Shown one piece after another: positions 7,669 to 16,190 of a DNA stretch of 28,486 nt. The stretch is from a virus. The notes beneath the pieces are model-generated. The model saw only the letters and a program-made list of their open reading frames with translations. It made no database searches and was not told where the DNA came from. Location: IMG/VR virus record IMGVR_UViG_3300025759_000511, positions 1 to 28,486 of that record, one strand, 5' to 3'. Each line of letters opens with the position of its first letter. Position 1 is the stretch's first letter. Made by a program: the position numbers and the translations under genes.

Positions 7669-8615
7669 TCAAACAGTGACCCTGTGATAGTACCTTTGTT
7701 ATACTCAGTTGCTCTATTTTCAAAGAAATTAGCATGTTCTACGCCATTTAATACCCAGTCCAACCATGGTAATGGGTTATCTTTTACATTGTAATTAGGT
7801 TTTAAAGACAATTGTAATAGTCTTCTATCAGCAATATATCTAATGTATTGTTTAACTTCTTCAGGTTTCAAGCCTCTAATACCACCCATCTCAAAAGCTA
7901 AATCAATAAACTTATCTTCAAGGTCAACCATATCACGACATGTCTGATAGATATTCGCCTTAAATTTTTCTGTCCAAATATTTGGGTTTTCTTTGACTAA
8001 AGAATGAAACAATTTAATCATGTTTTCTACATGGTGTGTCTCATCTCTAATAGACCAAGTAACAATTTGGCACATACCTTTCATTCTTCCATATCTTTGA
8101 AAGTTTAATAACATAACAAAAGAAGCAAACAATTGAAGTCCTTCTCCAAACGCAGAAAAACAAGCCATGTCTAAAGCTAATCCTTCTATGCCTTTACCTT
8201 TTGATTTAAATAGATAAGTATGTTTATCAGCCATTTCTTTATACTGTTGAAATGCTTTGTATTCACTGTCTGGTAATCCAATCGTATCATTAAGTAATGA
8301 ATAAGAATGTGCGTGGTTTGCTTCGCTAGTTGCAATAGCAGACAACATCATTCTAATTTCAGGTGGTTTAAATTTAGGAATGTATTTATCAAGATATGCT
8401 TGTGCAATATCAACATCACCTTGAGTAAAGAATTTTAATATTTGATTAATTAAATTCTTTTCTTCTACTGTTAATCTTTCATTCCAATCTCTGATGTCTT
8501 CATGCAAAGGTACTTCACTTGGTAACCAATGCATTTTTTGTTGCATGTCATAAGCTTCAAAAGCCCAGTCATATTCAAATGGTTTATAATGTACTCGTTC
8601 TTCAAATAGCGGCAT
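7665..8615 (-). CDS. nrdB: Class Ia ribonucleotide reductase, beta subunit (NrdB)
   Basis: 316 residues. It holds the di-iron/tyrosyl radical site of aerobic ribonucleotide reductase. Visible ligands: E98 and H101 in SEANHAHSY, with the radical Tyr at 105 at the same spacing as E. coli E115/H118/Y122; E158 in FGEGLQLF; E192 and H195 in RDETHHVE; and an Asp near 67-69. The C-terminal tail that docks on the alpha subunit ends in GSLFD. With NrdA it converts host ribonucleotides into deoxyribonucleotides for phage DNA synthesis. The gene begins 3 bases after the NrdA stop. All catalytic residues I looked for are present, so it should be active. Confidence 0.97.
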   Translation of the reverse strand: MPLFEERVHYKPFEYDWAFEAYDMQQKMHWLPSEVPLHEDIRDWNERLTVEEKNLINQILKFFTQGDVDIAQAYLDKYIPKFKPPEIRMMLSAIATSEANHAHSYSLLNDTIGLPDSEYKAFQQYKEMADKHTYLFKSKGKGIEGLALDMACFSAFGEGLQLFASFVMLLNFQRYGRMKGMCQIVTWSIRDETHHVENMIKLFHSLVKENPNIWTEKFKANIYQTCRDMVDLEDKFIDLAFEMGGIRGLKPEEVKQYIRYIADRRLLQLSLKPNYNVKDNPLPWLDWVLNGVEHANFFENRATEYNKGTITGSLFD

Positions 8616-8618
8616 AGT

Positions 8619-10379
8619 TTATCCTTCGCATGCCAGACAGCTATCAGCACTAGCTTCTGGTATTATTGTTCTTGCAATTTTACTTGATACTAACTCGGCT
8701 CTTTTAATAGCTTCTGAGCGAGTGTAATAAAGTGTTTTTAATTTTTTCTTCCAAGCCAACATATGTAGATTATGTAAATCTTTAATGTGTACGTCAGCTG
8801 GAATAAAAATGTTTAAGCTTTGACTTTGACAAATGTATTGTTGTCTGTCAGCAGCGTGTTCAATTACCCATTGTTGGTTAATCTCGATAGCAGTTTTGAA
8901 AACATCTTTCTCATATTCTGACAAATCTTCGAGATGAGCAACCGAGCCTCTTTGCGAGACAATGGATGTCCATATATTATCATTGTTTATCCCTTTCTTT
9001 TCTAATAATTTTTCTAAATGTTTATTCTTAACTAAGAAAGAACCAGACATTGTTTTTTGTACATAAGCATTTGCTCTGAATGGTTCTATTGATGGTGAAG
9101 TTGTTCCACAAATAATAGAGCTAGATGCATTAGGTGCAATAGCTAATAGATGTGCATTACGCATCCCTGTGCCTTCCATGTCAGGAGCCTCACCTCTCTT
9201 GACAGCAAGTCTTTGTGATTCAGCAACAGCTTGTTCTTTAATACTTTTAAATATTTTCATATTAATAGATTTAGCTAAAGCTGATTCAAAAGGTATTGAT
9301 TTAGATTGTAAATATGAATGAAATCCCATAGCACCTAAGCCAAGACTTCTCTCGGCAGCAGCACTAAACCTAGCTCTAAATAAATTTTCAGGAGCATTGT
9401 CAATAAAATATTGTAATACATTATCTAAGAATCTAATTAAATCAGGTATGAATAATGTATCATTTTTCCATTCATCATACTTTTCTAAGTTAACACTTGA
9501 TAGACAACAAACAGCTGTTCTGTTTTCATTTGTCGGTAAAGTTATTTCAGAACACAAATTAGAATGGTGTACTTTTAATCCTAAATCTTTTTGTGTTTGG
9601 GGTAATCCATCATTGATAGTATCAATAAAAGATATATAAGGCTCACCAGTATTAACTCTAACCTCTAATATTTTTAACCACAAATCTCTAGCTGATACTG
9701 TGCGTACAACTTTTTTTGTGTGTGGGTCAATAAGATTCCAACTGTCATCATAAGTAGGTTCTTTAATACACTTGTCTATTAACTCCATGAAATCATTTGT
9801 TATATTAATTCCATGATGTAAATTTAAATTCTTTCTATGTGCATCACCGCCAGTAGGTTTACGCATCTCAATAAATTCTATAATTTCTGGATGTGATATG
9901 TCCATGTAAGAAGCATAACTTCCTCTTCTAGTTTTACCTTGAGAAAACGCTAGTATCTCACTGTCAACTACATGCATGAATGGTATAGTTCCTGAACTAG
10001 CACTGCCGCCTGAAGTGGCCACACCATCAGAACGCACATGTCCCCAGTAACCACCTATGCCACCACCAACAGAAGCAAGCCAAGCGTTCTCTGTGTAATG
10101 ACCAGTTAATCCTTCTCTACTATCACCTACATAATTTAAAAAACATGAAATAGGCATGCCTCTTTTAGTACCACCATTAGACAAAATAGGCGTTGAATAC
10201 ATAAACCATAACTTAGATGCGTAGTCATATATTCTTTGTGCCATTTCATCATTATCTGAAAAAGCTTTTGCAGCTCTCATAAATGCATCTTGTGGTGATT
10301 TTTCTTCTGGCAATAAATATCTATCTTGTAATGTTTTCTTACCAAAGTGTGTTAATAAATCGTCTCTACTATACTCCAT
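8619..10379 (-). CDS. nrdA: Class Ia ribonucleotide reductase, alpha subunit (NrdA), no ATP cone
   Basis: 586 residues, against about 760 for E. coli NrdA. Active-site elements: C79 in ISCFLN (thiol partner); N274, C276 and E278 in SNLCSEI (radical cysteine); C291/C292 in AVCCLSSVNL; the radical-transfer Tyr pair at 551-552 in LYYTRSEA; and a C-terminal redox pair CLAC (C581, C584). A GGGIGGYWGHVRSDG loop follows C79. The N-terminal ATP-cone domain that carries the overall activity site is absent, so dATP feedback through it is not expected. The 3' end of speD overlaps its start by 11 bases. The gene supplies dNTPs during replication. Confidence 0.97.
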   Translation of the reverse strand: MEYSRDDLLTHFGKKTLQDRYLLPEEKSPQDAFMRAAKAFSDNDEMAQRIYDYASKLWFMYSTPILSNGGTKRGMPISCFLNYVGDSREGLTGHYTENAWLASVGGGIGGYWGHVRSDGVATSGGSASSGTIPFMHVVDSEILAFSQGKTRRGSYASYMDISHPEIIEFIEMRKPTGGDAHRKNLNLHHGINITNDFMELIDKCIKEPTYDDSWNLIDPHTKKVVRTVSARDLWLKILEVRVNTGEPYISFIDTINDGLPQTQKDLGLKVHHSNLCSEITLPTNENRTAVCCLSSVNLEKYDEWKNDTLFIPDLIRFLDNVLQYFIDNAPENLFRARFSAAAERSLGLGAMGFHSYLQSKSIPFESALAKSINMKIFKSIKEQAVAESQRLAVKRGEAPDMEGTGMRNAHLLAIAPNASSSIICGTTSPSIEPFRANAYVQKTMSGSFLVKNKHLEKLLEKKGINNDNIWTSIVSQRGSVAHLEDLSEYEKDVFKTAIEINQQWVIEHAADRQQYICQSQSLNIFIPADVHIKDLHNLHMLAWKKKLKTLYYTRSEAIKRAELVSSKIARTIIPEASADSCLACEG

Positions 10380-10794
10380 GTAAATTTGCTAATGCTCCTG
10401 ATGTTGAATAAGCTACGTCTTTTATTGAAGGCACAGTTATTAAACTATTGTTTCTATCTAATAATTTGTATTGAATTTTTGTTGGTTTAAATTGTTCAAG
10501 ATGTTTGAATACAATTTCTTCATGTAATGTAGAACAAGTATAAACATCTAATTGTATTAAAGATGGATTGTCTTCATCCCATACATGTAATGCTATGTGT
10601 GATGTTTCAATCACAGCAACACAAGTAGCTCCTTTGTTTCCTTTTTTGTCACAATAAAAAGCTTGTGGTTCTCCCATCAATTTCATTTTAATTTGTGGGA
10701 CTAAATCTTTAACCCATGTTTTAACTTCTTCAATGCTTTTAGGTGGCTGTGTTACCACAGCTCTAACAATTAAATGTTCGTGTGTAAGTATCAT
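10369..10794 (-). CDS. speD: S-adenosylmethionine decarboxylase-like proenzyme (SpeD family)
   Basis: 141 residues, the size of the bacterial class 1b proenzyme. The family self-cleaves at a Ser that becomes a pyruvoyl cofactor, then makes decarboxylated AdoMet for spermidine synthesis. Here S65, H70 and C87 (in ETSHIALHVWDED and QLDVYTCS) match the Ser/His/Cys set of the T. maritima enzyme. The usual SES before the His becomes ETS, so Thr replaces the Glu just before the cleaved Ser. The gene overlaps nrdA (11 bases) and abuts the DUF3310 gene. Related phage proteins may have altered decarboxylase specificity, so 'SpeD-like' is safer than a firm substrate. Confidence 0.85.
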   Translation of the reverse strand: MILTHEHLIVRAVVTQPPKSIEEVKTWVKDLVPQIKMKLMGEPQAFYCDKKGNKGATCVAVIETSHIALHVWDEDNPSLIQLDVYTCSTLHEEIVFKHLEQFKPTKIQYKLLDRNNSLITVPSIKDVAYSTSGALANLHGV

Positions 10795-11069
10795 TATATT
10801 TTTGTTCCAAATACAGAGTATTCTTTTTCTGGTTCGTAGTTAAGTGTTACGCCAACTGGCTCTGGAAATTCTTTAGCAATAATCATATCAATATATTGTT
10901 TTGCTTTTTTTAAATCTTCCAATTGTTTCTCAGCTGACAAATGTTTTTTATTCCAACGGCAAATGTATTTAATTACATTGCCTTCTGCATATGGAATATT
11001 ATTTTGCATGATAAAAGTAGCAGGCTCAATAACCATTGAATAATGTTTTGGTTTTTTTATTGCATCCAT
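10794..11069 (-). CDS. DUF3310 family protein (91 aa)
   Basis: 91 residues. The core KPKHYSMVIEPATFIMQNNI, AEGNVIKYICRWNKK and the LEDLKKAKQYIDMII helix are the signature of DUF3310, a domain found in many phages, alone or fused to the T7 gp1.7 nucleotide kinase. Its biochemical role is unsettled; co-location with nucleotide genes suggests nucleotide metabolism. It overlaps the exonuclease gene by 13 bases and shares a base with speD. Confidence 0.88.
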   Translation of the reverse strand: MDAIKKPKHYSMVIEPATFIMQNNIPYAEGNVIKYICRWNKKHLSAEKQLEDLKKAKQYIDMIIAKEFPEPVGVTLNYEPEKEYSVFGTKI

Positions 11070-11806
11070 AATTTTACTTCTCCTGTTTCTTTATTATATT
11101 CACCATGTCTAAGTATGCGTGCAACCCTTGCTTGTTGTAAAGCTTCACCTTCGGTGTAACCTTTTTCTTCATACAACTTAATAACTATTTTCCATAGGTC
11201 TAAAACGGGTACCATAGTATATTTACTTATAAGTTTTTCAGCTGTTTTAATACCAACGCTAGGTAAACCAGTGTAACCATCAACGGCATCACCAGATAAA
11301 GTTTGTATCATAAACCAGTAGTCAGCTAATTTTAATGGTGTCTCTTTAAACAACACACCATCTGTGGATAAAGTAGCAGGTATTTGTTTAAGGTCTTTAT
11401 CAATTGAGACAATAATTCTTTCTTCATCTGTTGGTTCTGTTGCCATAATACCTAAGACATCATCAGCTTCTAGGTTTTTCCATATAACACCATTATGTTT
11501 TTCCATAACATATTTACGCAAAGCATTTAAAACCATTGGTTTTCTTTTTTCTTTTCTATTTGCTTTGTATGTAGGCATAACATCTTTTCTGAAATTATGT
11601 TTATCAGTTAACGCAACAACATAATCGTCAGCTTCAAGTTGTGAACCCAAGTCTTCTATCTGTGCATCAACATCTGCTATGCATTGTTTCTCATCACAGT
11701 GTAAAGTCCAAAGTCCATCACCCCAATGAGTGTCCACTTCATTTTGAGTAGCTATTTTATAAATTAAAATATCACCATCAATTAGTAATACTCTTTTCTT
11801 AGCCAT
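11057..11806 (-). CDS. 5'-3' exonuclease (T7 gp6-like, FEN family)
   Basis: 249 residues, shorter than T7 gp6 (about 300 or more). Acidic metal-binding residues of the FEN fold are visible: LIDGDIL near the N-terminus, then KANRKEKRKP (the basic arch region), NLEADDVLGIMA, IVSIDKDLKQIP and LSGDAVDGYTGLPSVGIKTAEKLI, the helix-hairpin-helix segment. In T7 this enzyme degrades host DNA and removes RNA primers. It follows the nuclease-like gene and precedes the DUF3310 gene. The ATG at 11806 has AGGAAAA upstream. Confidence 0.93.
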   Translation of the reverse strand: MAKKRVLLIDGDILIYKIATQNEVDTHWGDGLWTLHCDEKQCIADVDAQIEDLGSQLEADDYVVALTDKHNFRKDVMPTYKANRKEKRKPMVLNALRKYVMEKHNGVIWKNLEADDVLGIMATEPTDEERIIVSIDKDLKQIPATLSTDGVLFKETPLKLADYWFMIQTLSGDAVDGYTGLPSVGIKTAEKLISKYTMVPVLDLWKIVIKLYEEKGYTEGEALQQARVARILRHGEYNKETGEVKLWMQ

Positions 11807-11829
11807 ATATTATTTTCCTTTCCTGTAAT

Positions 11830-12207
11830 TTACGTTAAATTTTTTGCCAAAAATATTTCGGACAATGGAATTAAAACAAACTTACTTCGCCATCCATCAC
11901 CACCATTTTTAAGTGTGCCAATATATTTTTTAGTTAGTTTCTTAATTGTCTTGGTATCAAAAATTAATCTACAATAATCTTTATCACCATTAGCAAGTAT
12001 GTGAACCCAATAATCAGATTTGGTTACCATAATACCAGACGGTTTACCATTACATTCTATTTCAATTGCAATGTTACCAGTTTTAAACCACCAATCACGT
12101 TCTGTTTTTACTTCTAACTTTCCTTCTTTTAATATTTTTTCAATACGTTCTTCTCTATCTTGTCCGTATCTTAAATCAATATCAAATTTATTATTTGCTT
12201 TAGTCAT
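11830..12207 (-). CDS. Putative PD-(D/E)XK nuclease-like protein (125 aa)
   Basis: 125 residues. The stretch KLEVKTERDWWFKTGNIAIE followed by CNGKPSGIMVTKSDYWVHI has an E-x-K element and a TGN..IE...PSGI..T..DYW block that I have seen in small phage proteins with a predicted restriction-endonuclease-like fold. Its start shares a base with the DNA polymerase stop, so it is probably co-translated with replication genes. Recombination or host DNA breakdown is plausible, but no activity can be claimed from sequence alone. Confidence 0.7.
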   Translation of the reverse strand: MTKANNKFDIDLRYGQDREERIEKILKEGKLEVKTERDWWFKTGNIAIEIECNGKPSGIMVTKSDYWVHILANGDKDYCRLIFDTKTIKKLTKKYIGTLKNGGDGWRSKFVLIPLSEIFLAKNLT

Positions 12208-13937
12208 TAATGTGTATCACTCCAATTGTCTCCTATTTTATACTCACCTGTTAATGGAACTCTTAAATTAAAATGTTTGCCAGTACGTTCTATGGCCTCA
12301 ACAGCTAATTTACCTATTTCATCAGCATCTTTTTCAAGACACTCTATTTGTATTTCATCATGCACCCAAACAACTTGTTGTGCATCATGGTATTTTAATA
12401 ATTTATCAAATTCAACAAGCCATTGTTTACATACAATAGCACCGCCAGATTGTAATAAAGTATTCAGTGCAGCGTGTGATGAACGAACTTTAATTTTTCT
12501 TTTGTCAAGACCAATTAAATAACCTCTTTCAGCTGCTGCTTGAACTTCTGTTATTAATCTATTTAAAGCTGGTAAATTATTTAAGAAACGTTTTTTAATT
12601 TTGGATGCTTCTGCCATAGTTTTACCAGTTACTAACCCTATCTTTTTCACACCACCGCCATAAAGAAAACAGTAGTAGAATCTTTTGGCTAAGTCTCGGC
12701 TGTCTAAACCTGCTAATTTTTGTGTCTCAGAATGTATGTCACCCTCAAGAACAACTTTAGCATAGTCACCGTTATCGTACTTAGCCATATAGTGAGCCAA
12801 CATCCTCACCTCTAAACCAGAGACATCAACGCCTACAAGTTTTTTACCTGCTGGAACCGTAAATAAGGCTCTACATTCTTTACCGTAAGGCACATTGACA
12901 CTTGGTATTTGTGCCATGTTTGGGTACGAATGTGTTGCTCTAGCTGTAACAGTTGAATTGGTATTACACACTCCATGTATTTTCCAATTCTTTTCATGCT
13001 TTAACCAAGCTTGTGCTCCTGTAGCTAGTTGCCCAATTCTTTTATCTAATAAAAAATGTTCACACAATATTTTAGCTTCTGGATATGGTAATGAAGCTAA
13101 TACTGTTTCATCTAATTTAGGTTTACCGTCTTCAGTAAATTCTTTTGGTTTCCAATTATGAATAGATATTAATTTTTCTGCAATATCTTGTCTGCTTGAT
13201 GGATTAAATGTTTTTGTAGATTCTTTATAAAACACTTGACCTTTAACATATCCTCTAGCTTTGTTATTTACTTTAGGAAAAAATGGTGTTTTAATTGTTT
13301 CAGGTGGAAACATTTCTTGAAATTTATCTTCAAGTTCTAATCTTCTTGTATTTAATTTTGTGTATAATTCTCTTGCAGCTTCTAAATTAAAAGTAAATCC
13401 ATGCTGCTCTTGTTTGTAAATTAACTTAGCAACTTCATGTTCTAATTCCATTGCTTGAATTGAATATCCTTTTTCAATTATCATGTTGTATAATTTGTGT
13501 GTTACTTCAACATCTTGAATACAGTATTCTAACATTTCAGGTGTAAATGTTTTCCAATCAGTTTCAATAGCTGTCTTGTAAGTTCCAATTCTATTACCCC
13601 AAGCTTTTAAACTGTGTCTTCCAATGCAATCTCTAGGAAAATCTTTTCTTTGAAAATCTTTTTCTTTTACATCTGGGTATAACAATCTTGTTGCTACCAA
13701 AGTGTCAAAAATTTTTGCGTTAGTTTCAAAACGAAGATAAAGTTTTTTAAGAACAGGTAAATCATATTTAATTATATTATGACCTATTAATAATTCTGCT
13801 TTTCTTAATTTGTTAACAGCTTCATCTGTTGTCAATTTTAAAATCTCATTTGTTTCAATATTTTTTAAAACAATACAATGAATTTTAGTGACATTTTCTA
13901 ATAAGCCGTCAGTTTCTAAATCAAATATATATTTCAT
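12207..13937 (-). CDS. DNA polymerase, family A with 3'-5' exonuclease (T7 gp5-like)
   Basis: 576 residues, against 704 in T7 gp5. Exonuclease domain: D6 and E8 in FDLETDG, GHNIIKYDL near 52-60, and Y138/D142 in YCIQDVEVTH. Polymerase domain: NPSSRQ at 245, TARATHSYPNMAQIPS at 331-346, motif A D371 in GVDVSGLEVR, motif B R414, K418, Y422 and Y426 in RDLAKRFYYCFLYGGG, and motif C H526-D527-E528 in WVHDEIQ. Y422 corresponds to T7 Y526 and E. coli F762. The region matching the T7 thioredoxin-binding insert is much shorter (about 35 residues before NPSS, versus about 75). It replicates phage DNA with the primase-helicase and SSB. Confidence 0.97.
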   Translation of the reverse strand: MKYIFDLETDGLLENVTKIHCIVLKNIETNEILKLTTDEAVNKLRKAELLIGHNIIKYDLPVLKKLYLRFETNAKIFDTLVATRLLYPDVKEKDFQRKDFPRDCIGRHSLKAWGNRIGTYKTAIETDWKTFTPEMLEYCIQDVEVTHKLYNMIIEKGYSIQAMELEHEVAKLIYKQEQHGFTFNLEAARELYTKLNTRRLELEDKFQEMFPPETIKTPFFPKVNNKARGYVKGQVFYKESTKTFNPSSRQDIAEKLISIHNWKPKEFTEDGKPKLDETVLASLPYPEAKILCEHFLLDKRIGQLATGAQAWLKHEKNWKIHGVCNTNSTVTARATHSYPNMAQIPSVNVPYGKECRALFTVPAGKKLVGVDVSGLEVRMLAHYMAKYDNGDYAKVVLEGDIHSETQKLAGLDSRDLAKRFYYCFLYGGGVKKIGLVTGKTMAEASKIKKRFLNNLPALNRLITEVQAAAERGYLIGLDKRKIKVRSSHAALNTLLQSGGAIVCKQWLVEFDKLLKYHDAQQVVWVHDEIQIECLEKDADEIGKLAVEAIERTGKHFNLRVPLTGEYKIGDNWSDTH

Positions 13938-14227
13938 AGTTTTATTTTTACAATTTTAATTACATTGCTAGTTGGAATTGTTGTTACATTGCCTACATCA
14001 GCAACAAGATTATCATCATCAAAATTTAAATCAGCTGCAATTATATGTATGCCACCAGAAGATTTAATAAGCCATCCAGTTGAAACACAAATAGTTGGTT
14101 TTGATTTTTCTGCTGCATTTAGGTGCTGCCACCCAGCATCTGAATTTATATCAGACCACCAGAGCTGAACAAAATCAGCATCCAATGTTTTTTTATTCAG
14201 TGTTGGAAGGTTTATTTTCTTTTTCAT
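13934..14227 (-). CDS. Hypothetical small phage protein (97 aa)
   Basis: 97 residues from the ATG at 14227; the frame is also open back to a TTG at 14266, which would add 13 Lys-rich residues, but the ATG looks more natural. The body has QLWWSDINSDAGWQHLNAA, CVSTGWLIKSSGGIHIIAADL and VGNVTTIP, ending KIVKIKL. The pattern W.D..S..GW ... S.G.L......I.IA ... IP resembles unnamed small proteins found beside replication genes in many phages. It overlaps DNA polymerase by 4 bases and the preceding 48-aa ORF by 35 bases. Confidence 0.72.
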   Translation of the reverse strand: MKKKINLPTLNKKTLDADFVQLWWSDINSDAGWQHLNAAEKSKPTICVSTGWLIKSSGGIHIIAADLNFDDDNLVADVGNVTTIPTSNVIKIVKIKL

Positions 14228-14339
14228 CAGTTTGTTTTTCTTTTTTGTTTTCTTTTTTATCCCCAAATATTTCTAACCAGCCTTGTTTATAGGCTTCATC
14301 AGGTATCATTTTACCGTCTCTCATTTTTTTATCTACCAT
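14193..14339 (-). CDS. Small charged protein of unknown function (48 aa)
   Basis: 48 residues from the ATG at 14339. It begins MVDKKMRDGKMIPDEAYKQG, then WLEIFGDKKEN, and ends in a Lys/Glu-rich tail that looks disordered. It fills the space between the 76-aa and 97-aa ORFs and overlaps the latter in another frame. The ordered N-terminal half with Trp and aromatic residues argues against chance, but the ORF is short and I know no family for it. Confidence 0.55.
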   Translation of the reverse strand: MVDKKMRDGKMIPDEAYKQGWLEIFGDKKENKKEKQTDEKENKPSNTE

Positions 14340-14342
14340 ATA

Positions 14343-14573
14343 TTAATGTACTGTTGTTGTTTTTGTTTTTAATTGCCATGCATGATAAGTTTGTTCACAC
14401 AATTCAGATATTGCATTGTCAATAAATTTTTTAACTTTATCACTTGGAACTAATACTATTATTTCTTTTTCTGGATTTAATTGTGCTTTAATTAAATGTG
14501 CCATAACATATTCTGTCCAACTGTAAGCTATATTTTTATTAGAAATCTTTTTGAGTTTCTGCTTGGACTTCAT
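14343..14573 (-). CDS. Hypothetical protein (76 aa)
   Basis: 76 residues. The middle reads YSWTEYVMAHLIKAQLNPEK, then EIIVLVPSDKVKKFIDNAISE; no motif is recognised. It overlaps the 3' end of the primase-helicase gene by 35 bases and lies 3 bases before the 48-aa ORF, so it belongs to the replication operon. Length and overlap pattern suggest a real gene. Confidence 0.7.
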   Translation of the reverse strand: MKSKQKLKKISNKNIAYSWTEYVMAHLIKAQLNPEKEIIVLVPSDKVKKFIDNAISELCEQTYHAWQLKTKTTTVH

Positions 14574-16134
14574 TTAATGTTCCTGTTTCTAAATCATAAC
14601 GTAATGTGCAAGCTGTGCCTGTCTCACCACTAAAACGATTTTTAAGTATGTTAAGTTTTGCAAGATTATCACTTGATTGTAAATCTCTATTCATAGAAAT
14701 AATCATGTCAGCTAATTGTCCAATGCTGGCGGAGCCCCTAAGACTATTCATAGATACTTCAACACCATCTTCATAACCTTTGTTTCCTTCTGGTCTTTTT
14801 AAATGTGAAACAAGTATTAATCCGATACCAGTTTCTTCAACTAATGTTCTTAATTTAGAAACAAAATAATCAATTAATTTACGTTCATCATTTGTGTGTT
14901 CATCACCTAAAGCTGACAAAGCCATATGTAAATGGTCAAGCACAACAAAATCTACTGCACAAGCTTTTGCCAAGTATCTTATTTTAGACAATAAGTTATC
15001 AGCAACGGTACTACCAAAGTGGTTATATAAATAAAACTTCCCATTACCAACAGTATGTTTAAAAGTCTCTTGTAATTCGGCATCTGTTATTCCCTCTCTA
15101 GTTAAGTGTAAAGGTTTTTTTAATTTAACTCCCATAATTCCTAAAGCACTTCTTTTAATGCTTTCTTCTAATGCTATGTAACCAACAGTAAAATCTTGGT
15201 TTATTAAATCTAATGCAACATGTCTGCAAAAACTAGATTTACCAACTCCAGTACCAGCAGTTAAAACTACAAGCTCACCTTTTCTTAAACCATAAGTTTT
15301 TTTGTTTAAGCAATTAAAAGGATATTTAGCGGTAACATGTTTTTCTTCTTTTTGTATTTCTTCCCAAAGGTCAGCACCTAAAATAATTCCATCAGGTCTA
15401 TACGCTTTACTTCCCCAAACACAATTAGTTAATTCAGCTGCTTTACCTGCAACTAACATTTCATTTGCATCTTTTAAAGGTATCGTACAAATCTTTGCTT
15501 TGTTAGGTGAAAATAATTTAGCACATTCTACTGCTGCTTCTTGACCATACTTATCTTGGTCAAACATAAGTACAACAGATTCAAAACCTTCAAGCCATTC
15601 AAGTTCTTTTTGAATATCTTTTTTAGCTCCTGCTGCACCTGTTTTAATACTTACTACTGGGAATTTATTTTGATTAATTTTAGAAACAGACAAGGCATCT
15701 ATTTCACCTTCTGTTATAATAACCATTTTACCTTTGTCACGCCATAAGTGTTGTCCAAACAATGTTGCTTGTTTAGGGTCACCTAGCCATTGAAAAGTTT
15801 TATCTGGGTATCTTAATTTTTGAGCTACTAATGTTTTGTTTTTGTCATAGTAGTTGGCAATGTGGCAAGGTCTTCCAAACCAAGAGCCAATTTGATAATT
15901 AAATTTTTGTGCGGTGTCATAATCTATTTTTCTTTTAGTTAATTCTTTTACGTCACCTGTTATAAAAGTTACATCTTCATTTGTTTGTTTTGGTTTCAAA
16001 TCGTTTAATCCTTCTTTTCTTGTGTTGCATGAAAAACAAAAAGTATGTCCATCATCATAAACTGAATTAGCATCACTTGAGCCACATTCATCACAATGTG
16101 TGTGATATAAAAAAATACTCTCTGTTTTATTCAT
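14539..16134 (-). CDS. DNA primase-helicase (T7 gp4-like)
   Basis: 531 residues from the ATG at 16134 (T7 gp4: 566). This start has AAGGA upstream; an upstream in-frame start at 16185 would put 17 residues through a strong RNA hairpin and is rejected. Zinc ribbon C14, C17, C33, C36 (CDEC...CFSC); primase TOPRIM E142 in TEGEID and D192/D194 in FDQD; helicase Walker A AGTGVGKSS at 293-301 (K299), Walker B VVLDH at 397-401, and SHLKRP near 443. The acidic Gln/Lys C-terminus ends in Phe, as in T7, where the C-terminal Phe contacts DNA polymerase. It unwinds DNA and lays down RNA primers. Confidence 0.97.
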   Translation of the reverse strand: MNKTESIFLYHTHCDECGSSDANSVYDDGHTFCFSCNTRKEGLNDLKPKQTNEDVTFITGDVKELTKRKIDYDTAQKFNYQIGSWFGRPCHIANYYDKNKTLVAQKLRYPDKTFQWLGDPKQATLFGQHLWRDKGKMVIITEGEIDALSVSKINQNKFPVVSIKTGAAGAKKDIQKELEWLEGFESVVLMFDQDKYGQEAAVECAKLFSPNKAKICTIPLKDANEMLVAGKAAELTNCVWGSKAYRPDGIILGADLWEEIQKEEKHVTAKYPFNCLNKKTYGLRKGELVVLTAGTGVGKSSFCRHVALDLINQDFTVGYIALEESIKRSALGIMGVKLKKPLHLTREGITDAELQETFKHTVGNGKFYLYNHFGSTVADNLLSKIRYLAKACAVDFVVLDHLHMALSALGDEHTNDERKLIDYFVSKLRTLVEETGIGLILVSHLKRPEGNKGYEDGVEVSMNSLRGSASIGQLADMIISMNRDLQSSDNLAKLNILKNRFSGETGTACTLRYDLETGTLNEVQAETQKDF

Positions 16135-16155
16135 AAAATCCTTAGTTAAAGTTAA

Positions 16156-16180
16156 CCTACTGGGTATTACACCCAGCAGG
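16156..16180 (-). other. Strong intergenic RNA hairpin before primase-helicase
   Basis: On the minus strand CCTGCTGGGT and ACCCAGTAGG form a 10-bp stem (one G-U pair) around the loop GTAAT. There is no U-run after it, so it is not a classical terminator. It could be an RNase III-type processing site or mRNA stabiliser between the amidase-like gene and the primase-helicase gene. Confidence 0.65.
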
Positions 16181-16190
16181 CACAAACAAA

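Noticed and set aside
14290-14310. Further hammerhead cores at other CTGATGA matches (minus strand near 14300 and 14226)
   Set aside because: They lie in coding sequence and lack the paired stem II, GAAA and stem III elements.
16135-16185. Longer primase-helicase start (17 more residues)
   Set aside because: It would translate through the 10-bp hairpin and has no ribosome-binding site; the ATG at 16134 follows AAGGA and gives the expected N-terminus just before the zinc ribbon.
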